DNA of 36,533 nucleotides from Hyphomicrobiales bacterium (GTDB lineage Bacteria; Pseudomonadota; Alphaproteobacteria; Rhizobiales; Rhizobiaceae): NCBI GenBank assembly GCA_900472295.1, contig UCIA01000031.1, positions 1,139-37,671 on the forward strand, given 5' to 3'. The notes beneath the pieces were generated by a model. It worked only from the letters and a program-made list of their open reading frames with translations, searched no databases and was not told where the DNA came from. Below are positions 14,544 to 23,346 of this stretch, piece by piece (positions within the stretch are counted from its first letter, which is position 1; each line of letters begins with the position of its first letter). Made by a program: the position numbers and the translations under genes.

Positions 14544-15824
14544 CTAGGCTATCGCTTCCATCTTGCCGCCGGTCGGAATGTTCGGCGCGGTCTTGTTGTC
14601 GGTGATGACGAGATCGTAGCCGCCGGCATCCTTCAGCCGCCATTGGCCGCCGACCAGCGGCGTCTTGGCGATGTTCTTGGCGGCGAAGGGCGGCAGATTG
14701 GCGCCGTCCCAGGCAATCGGCCCGACCAGCGTGTCGAGCTTGGTCGCGGCGATCGCCGCCGCCACCTTGTCGCCATCGCCGGGCTCGCCCGCGCGCTTCA
14801 TCACATCGACGGCAATCTCGAACAACGCATGGACAAAGCCGATCGGCTGCGTCCACTGGCGGCCGGTGGCCTTGGTAAAACCTTCGGCGACCTGTGCCGA
14901 GCTTTCGCCTGTCAGCGACGATTTGAAGGGGTGGTTCGGCGTCCACCAGACTTCCGACGACAGATTGTGACCGGACTTGCCGAGCGCCTCGACCGATTGC
15001 GGGAACAGGATTGCCTTGCCGATCGACGCCACTTTGGGCGTGAAACCTTGCTGCTTGGCCTGGTTCCAGAAGGTGGTGAAATCGGGCGGGATCATCACGC
15101 CGGTGATGATCTCGCAAGAGGCACCTTTGAAGGCGCTGATCTGCGCCGAAAAGTCGTCGGTCAGGTTCTGGTAGCGGCCGGTGTCGGTCAGGCCGTAGCC
15201 GCCCTTGGCCAGCACCGGTGGGAAGCCGACCGTGCCGTCGCCCCAGGCATTGCCGTCGCCATCATTGGGGAACAGGCCGCCGACCTTCTTGTTGGTTTCG
15301 ACCTGCGCCCACATGTTGGTGAAGACGGCAATGACGTCCTCCAGACCCCAGAAGAAATGGTAGGCATAGTTGAACGGCTTCCATGAGGCCGGGTCGCCGG
15401 GATTGCCTTGCTGGCCGATGAACCAGGGCTGCCACGGCGCGACCGTCGACAGGCACGGCACTTCCTCGGCCTCGCAAGTGGTGGCGACCGGATTGGTGGT
15501 CTCCGGCGTCGAGGCGACAAGCATCAGATTGACCTTGTCGTTAACGATCAATTCCTTGGCGACTTCCGCCGCCCGGTTGGGGTTGGACTGGCTGTCCTTG
15601 ACGACGACCTCGTAATTGAGGCCTGCCGCCTTTGTGGCGGCAAGGAAGCCGTCGATGATGAACTTGTCGGCTTCGGCAAAGGCGGCCAGCGGGCCGGATT
15701 GCGGGCTGACATAGCCGAGCTTGATCGGCGCGTTCTGCGCAATCGCCGGCATGGCGAGGCCCGATGTCCCGGCAAGCACGCCGGTCGCGGCGGTATTCCT
15801 GATGAATTCGCGTCTGGTAATCAT
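14544..15824 (-). CDS. HAAT-family periplasmic binding protein with Tat-like signal
   Basis: A 426-residue type I periplasmic binding protein (Peripla_BP_6/LivJK group). The N-terminus MITRREFIRNTAATG carries a twin-arginine motif, followed by a hydrophobic stretch ending AMPAIAQ, so it is probably exported folded by Tat. The mature part begins IKLGYVSPQSGPLAAFAEAD, the usual ligand-domain start. At 426 residues it is longer than amino-acid binders (about 370), as is often seen for aromatic or amide binders. GGAGG precedes ATG 15824. It is encoded between maleylacetate reductase and the ATPases, which argues for an aromatic ligand. Confidence 0.92.
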   Translation of the reverse strand: MITRREFIRNTAATGVLAGTSGLAMPAIAQNAPIKLGYVSPQSGPLAAFAEADKFIIDGFLAATKAAGLNYEVVVKDSQSNPNRAAEVAKELIVNDKVNLMLVASTPETTNPVATTCEAEEVPCLSTVAPWQPWFIGQQGNPGDPASWKPFNYAYHFFWGLEDVIAVFTNMWAQVETNKKVGGLFPNDGDGNAWGDGTVGFPPVLAKGGYGLTDTGRYQNLTDDFSAQISAFKGASCEIITGVMIPPDFTTFWNQAKQQGFTPKVASIGKAILFPQSVEALGKSGHNLSSEVWWTPNHPFKSSLTGESSAQVAEGFTKATGRQWTQPIGFVHALFEIAVDVMKRAGEPGDGDKVAAAIAATKLDTLVGPIAWDGANLPPFAAKNIAKTPLVGGQWRLKDAGGYDLVITDNKTAPNIPTGGKMEAIA

Positions 15825-15846
15825 GTCCTGTTCCTCCCTTGTTGCG

Positions 15847-16908
15847 TCAGTCCTGTGGTCGTCTTCCCTCCCACGCGTCCTGCAACAGGGCGCGGATTGC
15901 GGCGCGGTCGAAGGGCCGCGGATTCCAGTATGGATTTTTGGTCGCGATCTCGGCAGCGCGATCGAGATCAGTCTGCTTGAGGCCAAGCTCCCTGAGCGTC
16001 AGCGGGGCACCGACCGACGTCGCGAAATCATGCAGACCGCCGCCGGCACTGCCGCCAAAGATATCGGCGACAGGCTTAAGCAGATCGGGCACGGCAGCGG
16101 CGTTGAAGCCGATCGTGTGCGGCAACATCACCGCATGGGTCTCGGCATGCGGCATGTCGAAGGAACCGCCCAGCGTGTGGCAGATCTTGTGATGCAGCGC
16201 CATGCCGACGGTGCCCAGCACCGTACCGCACAGCCAGGCGCCGTAGAGCGCATCGCCGCGTGCCTCGAGGTCTTTTGGCTCCTTCACCAGCGCGGGAAGT
16301 GCTGCCTTCAGCGCTCGCAGCCCTTCTGTGGCCATCAAAGTGGAGATCGGATTGCGGTCCTGCGCGTAGAGCGCCTCGGCCGCATGCGCCATGGCGTTGA
16401 GGCCGGAGGTGACGCTCATTGCCGCCGGCAGGCCGATGGTCAGTTCCGGATCGTAGATCACCACTTCCGGCAGGATCTTTGCATCACGCACCGTGGTCTT
16501 TTCGCCATGCTCGGTCTGGCCGAGGATCGGCGTCACTTCCGAGCCGGCATAGGTGGTCGGGATGACGATCTGCGGCAGGTCGGTGCGATACGCGATTGCC
16601 TTGCCCAGCCCCGTGGTCGATCCGCCGCCGAGCGCGACGACGCAGTCCGCCTTGACCTCTTGCGCCCTGGCCGTCGCCGCTTCTGTCACCTCGACAGGCG
16701 TGTGCATGGCTGCGCCCGAAAACGTACCGGCGGCCAGCGCTCCGAGTGTCTTGGCCAGCGCCTCGCCATCGGCTGCCTGGTGTGGTGTCGACAACACCAG
16801 CGCGCGCTTGCAGCCGAGCTTTTTGATCCAGGTGCCGACCTCGGCCGATGCGCCATTGCCGAAGACGATATGCGCAGGGCTGCCGGAATAGGTGAACGCC
16901 CTTGTCAC
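15847..16908 (-). CDS. maleylacetate reductase (iron-type alcohol dehydrogenase family)
   Basis: A 353-residue member of the Fe-ADH/dehydroquinate synthase fold. The nucleotide-binding segment VVALGGGSTTGLGKAIAYRT and the metal-site segments ALHHKICHTLGGSFDMPHAETHA are clear, and the latter matches maleylacetate reductases closely. It reduces maleylacetate to 3-oxoadipate with NAD(P)H, the step after hydroxyquinol cleavage. The start is GTG 16908, overlapping the dioxygenase stop by 4 bp (GTGA). The frame extends upstream only through that gene. Length and motifs are normal. The binding-protein gene begins 22 bp downstream. Confidence 0.93.
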   Translation of the reverse strand: MTRAFTYSGSPAHIVFGNGASAEVGTWIKKLGCKRALVLSTPHQAADGEALAKTLGALAAGTFSGAAMHTPVEVTEAATARAQEVKADCVVALGGGSTTGLGKAIAYRTDLPQIVIPTTYAGSEVTPILGQTEHGEKTTVRDAKILPEVVIYDPELTIGLPAAMSVTSGLNAMAHAAEALYAQDRNPISTLMATEGLRALKAALPALVKEPKDLEARGDALYGAWLCGTVLGTVGMALHHKICHTLGGSFDMPHAETHAVMLPHTIGFNAAAVPDLLKPVADIFGGSAGGGLHDFATSVGAPLTLRELGLKQTDLDRAAEIATKNPYWNPRPFDRAAIRALLQDAWEGRRPQD

Positions 16909-17762
16909 GCCGCCCGGCTCCCCTTGCGCGCCATCGCCAGGACGAAGGCGAAGTCGAGCGACCAGTCTTCGCCGGCGCGTTTGAAATCGCCGACCAGTTC
17001 CGGCTTGACGCCGAACAGCGCGTCTTCTCTCAGATGCGGATCGCTGCTCTCGAACACTTGCGTGGTCAATGTCTCGAAGCCATCGGCGCGGATGAGGAAG
17101 TGGATATGCGCCGGGCGGCTGAGCGGATAGTTCAACTGCCCTAGCATCTGTCCGACAGGTCCATCGTCCGGCACGCCGTAACCGGCGGGCTTTACGGTGC
17201 GATAGTGGAAGCTGCCATCCTTGTCGGTGGTGAAGACGCCGCGCAGATTGTTCTCCGGCTGCAGATCGGGCTGCTGGTTCTCGTAGAATCCCTGCGCGTT
17301 GGCTTGCCATGTCTCGACCGTCGCGCCGGCGATCGGCAATCCGTCGAGATCGGCAACGCGTCCCGACACGGTGAGCGGCGCGCCGACGCCATCAAGCGAA
17401 ATGTCGGCGCCGAGCGGCAGCCTTGGCGCATCCGGACGATAGAAGGGACCGCGTCCGGTGTTAGGCGTCGCTCCGTTCGGCCGCCGCGAGTTGATGTCCT
17501 CGACCAGCGCAGTGACGCCAAGCAGGTCCGAGAGCAGCACCCATTCCTGACGCTTGTCGTCGCTGGCATGGCCGATTTCGGTGAGGAAGGCGATGGCCTG
17601 GCGCCAGTCAGCCGCAGTCGGTCGGGTTTCCCTGATAATCTGGTGGAGATGGTCGACAACGGTGGCGAGAAAACGCGGCAGCGGCCCGGCCTTCGCCTTG
17701 AGCAGGCGTTTGCCAACCATCTCGGCCGAATTGGCCTCGTTGAAGGACGGAATGCCGGACAT
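16905..17762 (-). CDS. intradiol ring-cleavage dioxygenase, hydroxyquinol 1,2-dioxygenase type (second copy)
   Basis: A 285-residue Fe(III) dioxygenase with helical linker domain and catalytic beta-sandwich. Iron ligands are placed at Tyr160 (GFYENQQ), Tyr195 (PAGYGVP), and His219 and His221 (RPAHIHF). It is clearly homologous to the product of 8529-9407 but diverged throughout, so it is not a recent duplicate. Placement directly before maleylacetate reductase suggests this copy is the hydroxyquinol enzyme and the distal copy may prefer another diol. ATG 17762 is chosen because GGGGAGG lies just upstream; ATG 17780 has no ribosome site. It is the first gene of the operon. Confidence 0.9.
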   Translation of the reverse strand: MSGIPSFNEANSAEMVGKRLLKAKAGPLPRFLATVVDHLHQIIRETRPTAADWRQAIAFLTEIGHASDDKRQEWVLLSDLLGVTALVEDINSRRPNGATPNTGRGPFYRPDAPRLPLGADISLDGVGAPLTVSGRVADLDGLPIAGATVETWQANAQGFYENQQPDLQPENNLRGVFTTDKDGSFHYRTVKPAGYGVPDDGPVGQMLGQLNYPLSRPAHIHFLIRADGFETLTTQVFESSDPHLREDALFGVKPELVGDFKRAGEDWSLDFAFVLAMARKGSRAA

Positions 17763-17839
17763 GTTCCTCCCCAGGTTCATCTCAGGGAGGACATTACCGC
17801 AGGCCAAAGACAAAGATGATGATTTCTGCCAGATTTAAT

Positions 17840-17854
17840 ATACCATATCGTTAT
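17840..17854. promoter_or_regulatory. LysR-type T-N11-A box between the divergent genes
   Basis: ATACCATATCGTTAT has inverted ends ATA/TAT and a T-N11-A core (T17841 to A17853), the generic LysR-family binding pattern. It overlaps the ATG of the regulator gene and lies about 80 bp upstream of the operon start, suiting autorepression plus activation of the catabolic operon. The match is loose and could be chance in this AT-rich patch. Confidence 0.4.
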
Positions 17855-18803
17855 GAAGCTCGATGAGAGGCATTTGATCCAGCTGGCCGCCGTGGTGCAG
17901 GCCGGCGGCGTCACCGAGGGGGCTGCCCTCATCGGCCTGTCGCAGCCGGCTGTCTCGCGCACACTGTCGATGCTGGAGAAGCGGCTGGGCGAGCCGCTGT
18001 TCCTCAAGGGGCGGCGACCACTGCAACCGACGCCGCTTGGCCGGGCGCTTGCCGATCATGGCCAAGTGATGCTGACTGCGTCGCGCAAAGCCTCCGACAT
18101 CGCCGCCAATTTCAGCCAGGGGCGTTCGGGCGTGGTGCGGGTCGGCGGCACGCCATTCTTCATGGATGCGTTGATCTCCGGCATGATCGCCGATTTCCAG
18201 AACGCCTATCCGGATGTGCGCGTCGACCAGAGCTATGGCTATCTCTCCGACCTGCGCGCCGCCATCAATGCCGACCGCATCGACCTTGCGGTCTGCCCGA
18301 TCGACATTCTCGAAGAGGGCTCAGGCATGGAGTTCCGCGAGATCCTGCCGGGCCGCAACGTCGTTGCCTGCCGCGCCACGCATCCACTGTTGCTGCGGCG
18401 CAAGCTCAAGACCGGCGACCTGCTCGACTATCCCTGGATCGCGCCGCCGCCGGGCAGCCCGCTGCTGGAAGACCTGCGCAGCCTGCTTTTGTCACTAGGC
18501 GCCACCGAGATCAAAATCCGCTATTCCGGGGGATCGCTGACCAGCGCCATCAACTACATGAAGGAGACCGATGCGCTGACGGTGCTGCCGCACAGCGTGG
18601 TCTTTGCCTTTCGCAAGGATAAATCTATCACTGCATTGCCCGTGGCCATCCCGCATCCCGAGCGTGCGCTCGGCCTGCTCAGGCGCGCCGACACGCCCCG
18701 CGCGCCCGCCGTCGACGCTTTCGCCAAGCACGTGCGCCAGAGCTTCGACAACCTCAAGCACTTGATCAAGCGCCATGAGCAAGCGGTGATCTGGGGCGCC
18801 TGA
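17853..18803 (+). CDS. LysR-family regulator of the aromatic operon
   Basis: A 316-residue LysR-type regulator. The winged helix-turn-helix occupies about residues 5-65 (GGVTEGAALIGLSQPAVSRTLSMLEKRLGEPLF, then PTPLG). The effector-binding domain spans about 90-300 and opens with VVRVGGTPFFMDALISGMI. It is divergent from the nine-gene catabolic operon with a 90-bp gap, the classical arrangement for an activator that senses a pathway substrate or intermediate. No Shine-Dalgarno sequence is visible before ATG 17853 (CATATCGTT), so translation may be weak or the message leaderless. The effector is unknown. Confidence 0.92.
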   Translation: MKLDERHLIQLAAVVQAGGVTEGAALIGLSQPAVSRTLSMLEKRLGEPLFLKGRRPLQPTPLGRALADHGQVMLTASRKASDIAANFSQGRSGVVRVGGTPFFMDALISGMIADFQNAYPDVRVDQSYGYLSDLRAAINADRIDLAVCPIDILEEGSGMEFREILPGRNVVACRATHPLLLRRKLKTGDLLDYPWIAPPPGSPLLEDLRSLLLSLGATEIKIRYSGGSLTSAINYMKETDALTVLPHSVVFAFRKDKSITALPVAIPHPERALGLLRRADTPRAPAVDAFAKHVRQSFDNLKHLIKRHEQAVIWGA

Positions 18804-18998
18804 CCGCCGTTGCATTGCCGGTAACACCGCGTCGATTGCCAAAATGTCAAAAAAGTATCAGTCAGGTGGACACACCGTGGTGGCGGACCTACCGATTGCC
18901 GCCTAAGCTTCGATCACTGCAGAGAACGGCTAACGTGGCCTGCGGGAGAGGGCACTGCAACTGGTCGCATGACCGGACCGGCGCCGGGAGGAACTGAC

Positions 18999-19883
18999 AT
19001 GAATCCGGACTTGGAAGTCGTCCAGATCAGACGTGGCGAGTCGTTCAAGGCCTGGGCCCACGGCTATCCCTTCCACACCGTGCGTTGGCACTTCCATCCC
19101 GAATACGAAATCCATCACGTCGTTGCGACCTCGGGCCGTTATTTCGTCGGTGACTTCATCGGCGAATTCGAACCCGGAAATTTCGTGCTCACCGGCCCCA
19201 ACCTGCCGCATAACTGGGTCAGCGATGTGCCGGATGGCACCAGCGTGCCGCTGCGCGGCCGCGTCGTCCAGTTCTCGCAGGAGTTCATCGCCGACGCCAC
19301 GACCGCACTTCCCGAGCTTGCCGGTTGCGCAAACATTCTCGAACTCAGCCGCCGCGGCGCGCTGTTTTCCGCAGCCACCGCCAAGCTTGCAGCACCTGTG
19401 CTGGCCGAACTGGTCGAAGCGCAAGGCGTGCGCCGCATCGCGCTGTTCATGGAACTCCTCGACATTTTGAGCCGCGCATCCGATGTGCGGACGCTGACCA
19501 GCGCCAGCTATCTGCCCGATCCCTCCGGCTTCATGTCGGCCGGCGTCAACAAGGCGCTCGCCTACATCAACGCCAATCTTACCGAGCCGTTCAGCGAGAG
19601 CGATCTGGCGGCGATTGCCGGGCGCAGTCCGAGCGCTTTTTCGCGCAGCTTCCGCCGCCACACCGGCATGGCGCTGGTGCAGTATGTCAACCGGCTGCGC
19701 ATCAACCTTGCCTGTCAGTTGCTGATGAGCGAGGCCGACATGCCGATCACCGAGATCTGCTACGCCGCCGGCTACAACAACATTTCGAATTTCAACCGCC
19801 AGTTCCTGACGCAGAAAGGCATGTCGCCGTCGCGCTTCAGGGCCTTGCTGGCGGAAAACATCAATGCGGAGATTGCCGCCTAA
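18999..19883 (+). CDS. AraC-family regulator with cupin sensor domain
   Basis: A 294-residue regulator. The N-terminal part is a cupin-like sugar-sensing barrel with metal-site-like histidines (RWHFHPEYEIHHV, then PNLPHNW). The C-terminal 100 residues are the double helix-turn-helix of AraC: FSESDLAAIAGRSPSAFSRSFRR for the first and MPITEICYAAGYNNISNFNRQF for the second. ATG 18999 is chosen because GGGAGGA sits 6 bases upstream; the in-frame start at 18969 lacks this. It precedes the ribitol transport and catabolic genes on the same strand by 227 bp and most likely controls them in response to the polyol. Confidence 0.9.
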   Translation: MNPDLEVVQIRRGESFKAWAHGYPFHTVRWHFHPEYEIHHVVATSGRYFVGDFIGEFEPGNFVLTGPNLPHNWVSDVPDGTSVPLRGRVVQFSQEFIADATTALPELAGCANILELSRRGALFSAATAKLAAPVLAELVEAQGVRRIALFMELLDILSRASDVRTLTSASYLPDPSGFMSAGVNKALAYINANLTEPFSESDLAAIAGRSPSAFSRSFRRHTGMALVQYVNRLRINLACQLLMSEADMPITEICYAAGYNNISNFNRQFLTQKGMSPSRFRALLAENINAEIAA

Positions 19884-20110
19884 CAGGGAGGACCGGGAGG
19901 AGCCTAGACATTTGAAAGGAAAGACGCGGGGTGCGTTGGAGGCGCTCCGTGCTGGAGATCGCTTGTCTCGAAATCCAGCGATATCAAGAGGATGCGTCGC
20001 GTAGATCAAGTGCGTCGTCATTCCTCGCAACAGTCCGACTTGCAGTCAAGGCCCGGCGCGCCATGTGGTGTGCAGGGCTTCGTGAAAACAATTGAAACGG
20101 AGATATCGAA

Positions 20111-21169
20111 ATGACCAGATTTGCTTCGACAGGAGCCATTGCGCTCACCCTCTCTCTGCTCAGCGGCACCGCCGCCTTCGCCGCCGAGGTTACCGACGCC
20201 ACGGTCGCCTTCCTGATGCCCGACCAGGCCTCGACGCGCTACGAGCAGCACGACTATCCCGGCTTCGCCGCCGAGATGAAGAAACTCTGCCCCGGCTGCA
20301 AGGTTATCTACCAGAACGCCGATGCCGATGCCTCGCGCCAGCAGCAGCAGTTCAACTCGGTGATATCGCAGGGCGCCAAGGCGATCGTGCTCGACCCCGT
20401 CGACTCGACTGCCGCCGCCTCGCTGGTCAAGCTGGCGCAGAGCCAGGGTATCAAGGTCATCGCCTATGACCGCCCGATCCCGACAGCACCTGCCGACTTC
20501 TACGTCTCGTTCAACAACCAGGGCATCGGCAAGGCCATCGCCGATTCGCTGGTCGAGCACCTCAAGGCACTGAAGGTCGATCCGGCCAGCGGCGGCCTGC
20601 TGCAGATCAACGGTTCGCCGACCGACGCGGCCGCCGGGCTGATCAAGAAGGGCATTCACGAAGGGCTCGACAACAGCGGCTACAAGATCCTGGCCGAATA
20701 CGACACGCCGGAGTGGGCGCCGCCGAAGGCGCAGCAATGGGCAAGCGGCCAGATCACCCGCTTCTCCGGCCAGATCGTCGGCGTCGTTGCCGCCAATGAC
20801 GGAACTGGCGGTGGCGCCATTGCCGCCTTCAAGGCCGCCGGCGTCGACCCTGTGCCGCCGGTAACCGGCAATGACGCGACGATCGCCGCGCTGCAGCTGA
20901 TCATCGCCGGCGACCAGTACAACACTATCTCCAAGCCGAGCGAGATCGTTGCGGCCGCCGCCGCCAACATCGCCGTCAAGCTTTTGTCGGGTGAGACTCC
21001 GAAGGCCGAAATGACCCTCTACGACACGCCATCGCAGCTGTTCACGCCGGCGGTGGTGACGCAGGAAAACCTCAAGGCCGAGATCATCGACAAGAAGATC
21101 AACACCGCCGAGGAGCTCTGCGTCGACCGCTATGTCGAGGGCTGCAAGAAGCTCGGCATCATCAACTGA
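20111..21169 (+). CDS. sugar/polyol ABC transporter substrate-binding protein (probably ribitol)
   Basis: A 352-residue periplasmic binding protein of the XylF/RbsB cluster. The signal peptide ends near AAFAAE (about residue 25). The mature domain starts VTDATVAFLMPDQASTRYEQ, in the manner of xylose binders, with GAKAIVLDPVDSTAAASLV and VPPVTGNDATIAALQ as further family stretches. The downstream enzymes point to ribitol or a related pentitol. ATG 20111 follows GGAG. Four Cys residues (LCPGC near 57-61 and LCVDRYVEGC near the C-terminus) may form disulfides. The fold is sure; the ligand is inferred from context. Confidence 0.9.
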   Translation: MTRFASTGAIALTLSLLSGTAAFAAEVTDATVAFLMPDQASTRYEQHDYPGFAAEMKKLCPGCKVIYQNADADASRQQQQFNSVISQGAKAIVLDPVDSTAAASLVKLAQSQGIKVIAYDRPIPTAPADFYVSFNNQGIGKAIADSLVEHLKALKVDPASGGLLQINGSPTDAAAGLIKKGIHEGLDNSGYKILAEYDTPEWAPPKAQQWASGQITRFSGQIVGVVAANDGTGGGAIAAFKAAGVDPVPPVTGNDATIAALQLIIAGDQYNTISKPSEIVAAAAANIAVKLLSGETPKAEMTLYDTPSQLFTPAVVTQENLKAEIIDKKINTAEELCVDRYVEGCKKLGIIN

Positions 21170-21237
21170 CAACAGTATCATCAGGCTCCGGTCGCCCTCG
21201 TGGCGACCGGATACCCATCCCGAAAGGATTGCCGTTC

Positions 21238-22062
21238 ATGACCGACATTGCCGACAAGCCGGTTTCGACAGGAGAGCTGGTGCTCAGCCTGCGCGGCATC
21301 TCCAAGAATTTCGGCGCCGTCTCCGCGCTCACCGATATCGATCTCGACGTCCATGCCGGCGAAGTGGTGGCGCTGGTCGGCGACAATGGCGCCGGCAAGT
21401 CGACATTGGTCAAGGTGTTGGCGGGCGTCCACCAGCCGACCTCTGGCACGATCAACTTCCGCGGCCGGCAAGTGACAATGCCTGACCCGAGTGCTGCATT
21501 GACGCTTGGCATCGCCACCGTCTTCCAGGATCTGGCGCTGTGCGAGAACCTCGACGTCGTCGCCAACATTTTTCTCGGCAAGGAACTCAACCCGTTGCGG
21601 CTGGACGAGGTGGCGATGGAGATCCGCGCCTGGACGCTGCTCAACGAATTGTCGGCGCGCATTCCCAGTGTTCGCGAGGCGGTCGCCTCGCTGTCGGGCG
21701 GCCAGCGCCAGACCGTGGCGATTGCCCGTTCGCTGCTGCTCGACCCCAAAGTCATCCTGCTCGATGAGCCGACCGCCGCCCTTGGCGTCGCCCAGACGGC
21801 GGAGGTGCTGAACCTCATCGACCGGGTGCGCGAACGCGGCCTCGGCGTGCTGATGATCAGCCACAATATGGAAGACGTCCGCGCCGTCGCCGACCGCATC
21901 GTCGTGCTGAGGCTCGGCCGCAACAATGGCGTCTTCGAACCGGACGCCTCCAACCAGGAACTGGTCAGCGCCATCACGGGTGCGGCCAACAACGCAGTGT
22001 CGCGCCGCGCCGAACGGCGCAAGGCAGCCGAGCAAGCGAACAACCAGGAGCAACGGCCATGA
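21238..22062 (+). CDS. sugar ABC transporter ATPase, single-domain type
   Basis: A 274-residue ABC ATPase. Walker A is GDNGAGKST (48-56), the signature LSGGQ (152-156), Walker B VILLDEP (172-178), and the switch His is in MISHNMED. Monosaccharide importers such as XylG and RbsA usually have two ABC domains in about 500 residues. This one has a single domain, like FrcA of rhizobial fructose importers, and must work as a homodimer. The tail from about 245 is charged. ATG 21238 follows GAAAGGA. The end overlaps the permease start by 4 bp (ATGA). Confidence 0.92.
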   Translation: MTDIADKPVSTGELVLSLRGISKNFGAVSALTDIDLDVHAGEVVALVGDNGAGKSTLVKVLAGVHQPTSGTINFRGRQVTMPDPSAALTLGIATVFQDLALCENLDVVANIFLGKELNPLRLDEVAMEIRAWTLLNELSARIPSVREAVASLSGGQRQTVAIARSLLLDPKVILLDEPTAALGVAQTAEVLNLIDRVRERGLGVLMISHNMEDVRAVADRIVVLRLGRNNGVFEPDASNQELVSAITGAANNAVSRRAERRKAAEQANNQEQRP

Positions 22063-23318
22063 GCGCAGAGCCCAAGCAGGACACGTCTGCGTCGACCGCA
22101 CTCGACCGCAGCGACGTGCGCGTCAAGCACCAGGCCGGCGTCGGTGGCGCGATCAGCGCCTTCTTCGACCGCGTCCGCTCCGGCGATCTCGGCTCGCTGC
22201 CGGTGATCGTGGGCCTCGTCATCATCTGGACGGTCTTCACTGCGCTTAACCCCGTCTTCGTCTCCTCCAGCAACCTCGTCAATCTTCTGTTCGACTGCTC
22301 GACCGTCGGGGTCATCGCGCTCGGCATCGTCTGCGTGCTGATGGTCGGCGAGATCGATTTGTCGGTCGGCTCGATCAGCGGCTTCGCCTCGGCCATGGTC
22401 GGCACGCTGTGGGTCAATCAGGGCTGGCCGGTGGCGCTGGCCATCCTCGCGGCGATCGCCGTCGGCGGCTTCATCGGCGCTCTCTATGCCTTGCTGTTCA
22501 ACCGGCTCGGTATGCCGAGCTTCGTCTCGACGCTGGCCGGCCTGCTCGCCGTGCTCGGCCTGCAGCTGTACATTCTTGGCTCGACCGGCTCGATCAATCT
22601 GCCCTATGGCTCGAACCTGGTGAATTTCGGCCAGTTGCTGGTCATGCCGGACTGGCTGTCCTATGCGCTGGCGGCAGTTCCCGGCATCGTCATGCTGATC
22701 ACCGGCCTGCGCACCGTCAGCCGCCGCCGCGCCGTCAACCTTTCGGCGCCATCGGTCGGCGGGCTGATCGTGCGCGTCGCCGCCTTGACCATCCTGCTTG
22801 AGGCGATCGTCGGCTATCTCAACCAGGCGCGGGGCATACCGTGGATGTTCGGCCTGTTCGTCGGCCTTGTCGTGGCGATGAACTATGCGCTGACCCGCAC
22901 CCAGTGGGGCCGCTCGATGACTGCCGTCGGCGGCAACCGCGAAGCCGCGCGCCGCGCCGGCATCAAGGTGCGCTCCATCTATCTCAGCGCCTTCGTGCTG
23001 TGTTCGATGTTTGCCGCGCTGGGCGGCGTGCTGTCGGCGGCCCGCCTGGCCTCGGCCAGCCAGCAGGCCGGCACCGGCGACGTCAACCTCAACGCCATTG
23101 CGGCGGCGGTGATCGGCGGCACCAGCCTGTTCGGCGGCCGTGGCAGCGCCTACTCCGCGCTGCTCGGCATCATCGTCATCCAGTCGATCGCCAGCGGGCT
23201 GACCTTGCTCGACCTGTCGTCGTCGCTTCGCTACATGATCACCGGCGCCGTCCTGGCGATCGCGGTCATCGTCGACTCCCTGGCACGGCGCTCGCGGGCT
23301 TCCCACGGCCGCGCCTGA
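22059..23318 (+). CDS. sugar ABC transporter permease (XylH-like)
   Basis: A 419-residue membrane protein of the BPD_transp_2 family with ten or more hydrophobic segments after a charged, cytoplasmic stretch of about 45 residues. Family stretches include LMVGEIDLSVGSISGFASA, MPSFVSTLAGLLAVLGLQLY (XylH-like) and the coupling loop TAVGGNREAARRAGIKV followed by VIGGTSLFGGRGS. It forms the channel, presumably as a homodimer. The length matches XylH (about 390-430) rather than RbsC (about 320). The dehydrogenase gene follows after 28 bp. Confidence 0.92.
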   Translation: MSAEPKQDTSASTALDRSDVRVKHQAGVGGAISAFFDRVRSGDLGSLPVIVGLVIIWTVFTALNPVFVSSSNLVNLLFDCSTVGVIALGIVCVLMVGEIDLSVGSISGFASAMVGTLWVNQGWPVALAILAAIAVGGFIGALYALLFNRLGMPSFVSTLAGLLAVLGLQLYILGSTGSINLPYGSNLVNFGQLLVMPDWLSYALAAVPGIVMLITGLRTVSRRRAVNLSAPSVGGLIVRVAALTILLEAIVGYLNQARGIPWMFGLFVGLVVAMNYALTRTQWGRSMTAVGGNREAARRAGIKVRSIYLSAFVLCSMFAALGGVLSAARLASASQQAGTGDVNLNAIAAAVIGGTSLFGGRGSAYSALLGIIVIQSIASGLTLLDLSSSLRYMITGAVLAIAVIVDSLARRSRASHGRA

Positions 23319-23346
23319 ACAAAACAACAATACGAGGAAAAGAAGA

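Noticed and set aside
15721..17130. 469-residue plus-strand ORF
   Set aside because: Antisense to maleylacetate reductase, whose motifs are intact; no domain in the antisense frame.
18930..20030. 366-residue minus-strand ORF
   Set aside because: Antisense to the AraC-family gene, which has both helix-turn-helix motifs and a good ribosome site.
21162..23330. 722-residue minus-strand ORF
   Set aside because: It is antisense to the sugar ATPase and permease genes, which have full family motifs. Long antisense frames are expected in GC-rich coding DNA.
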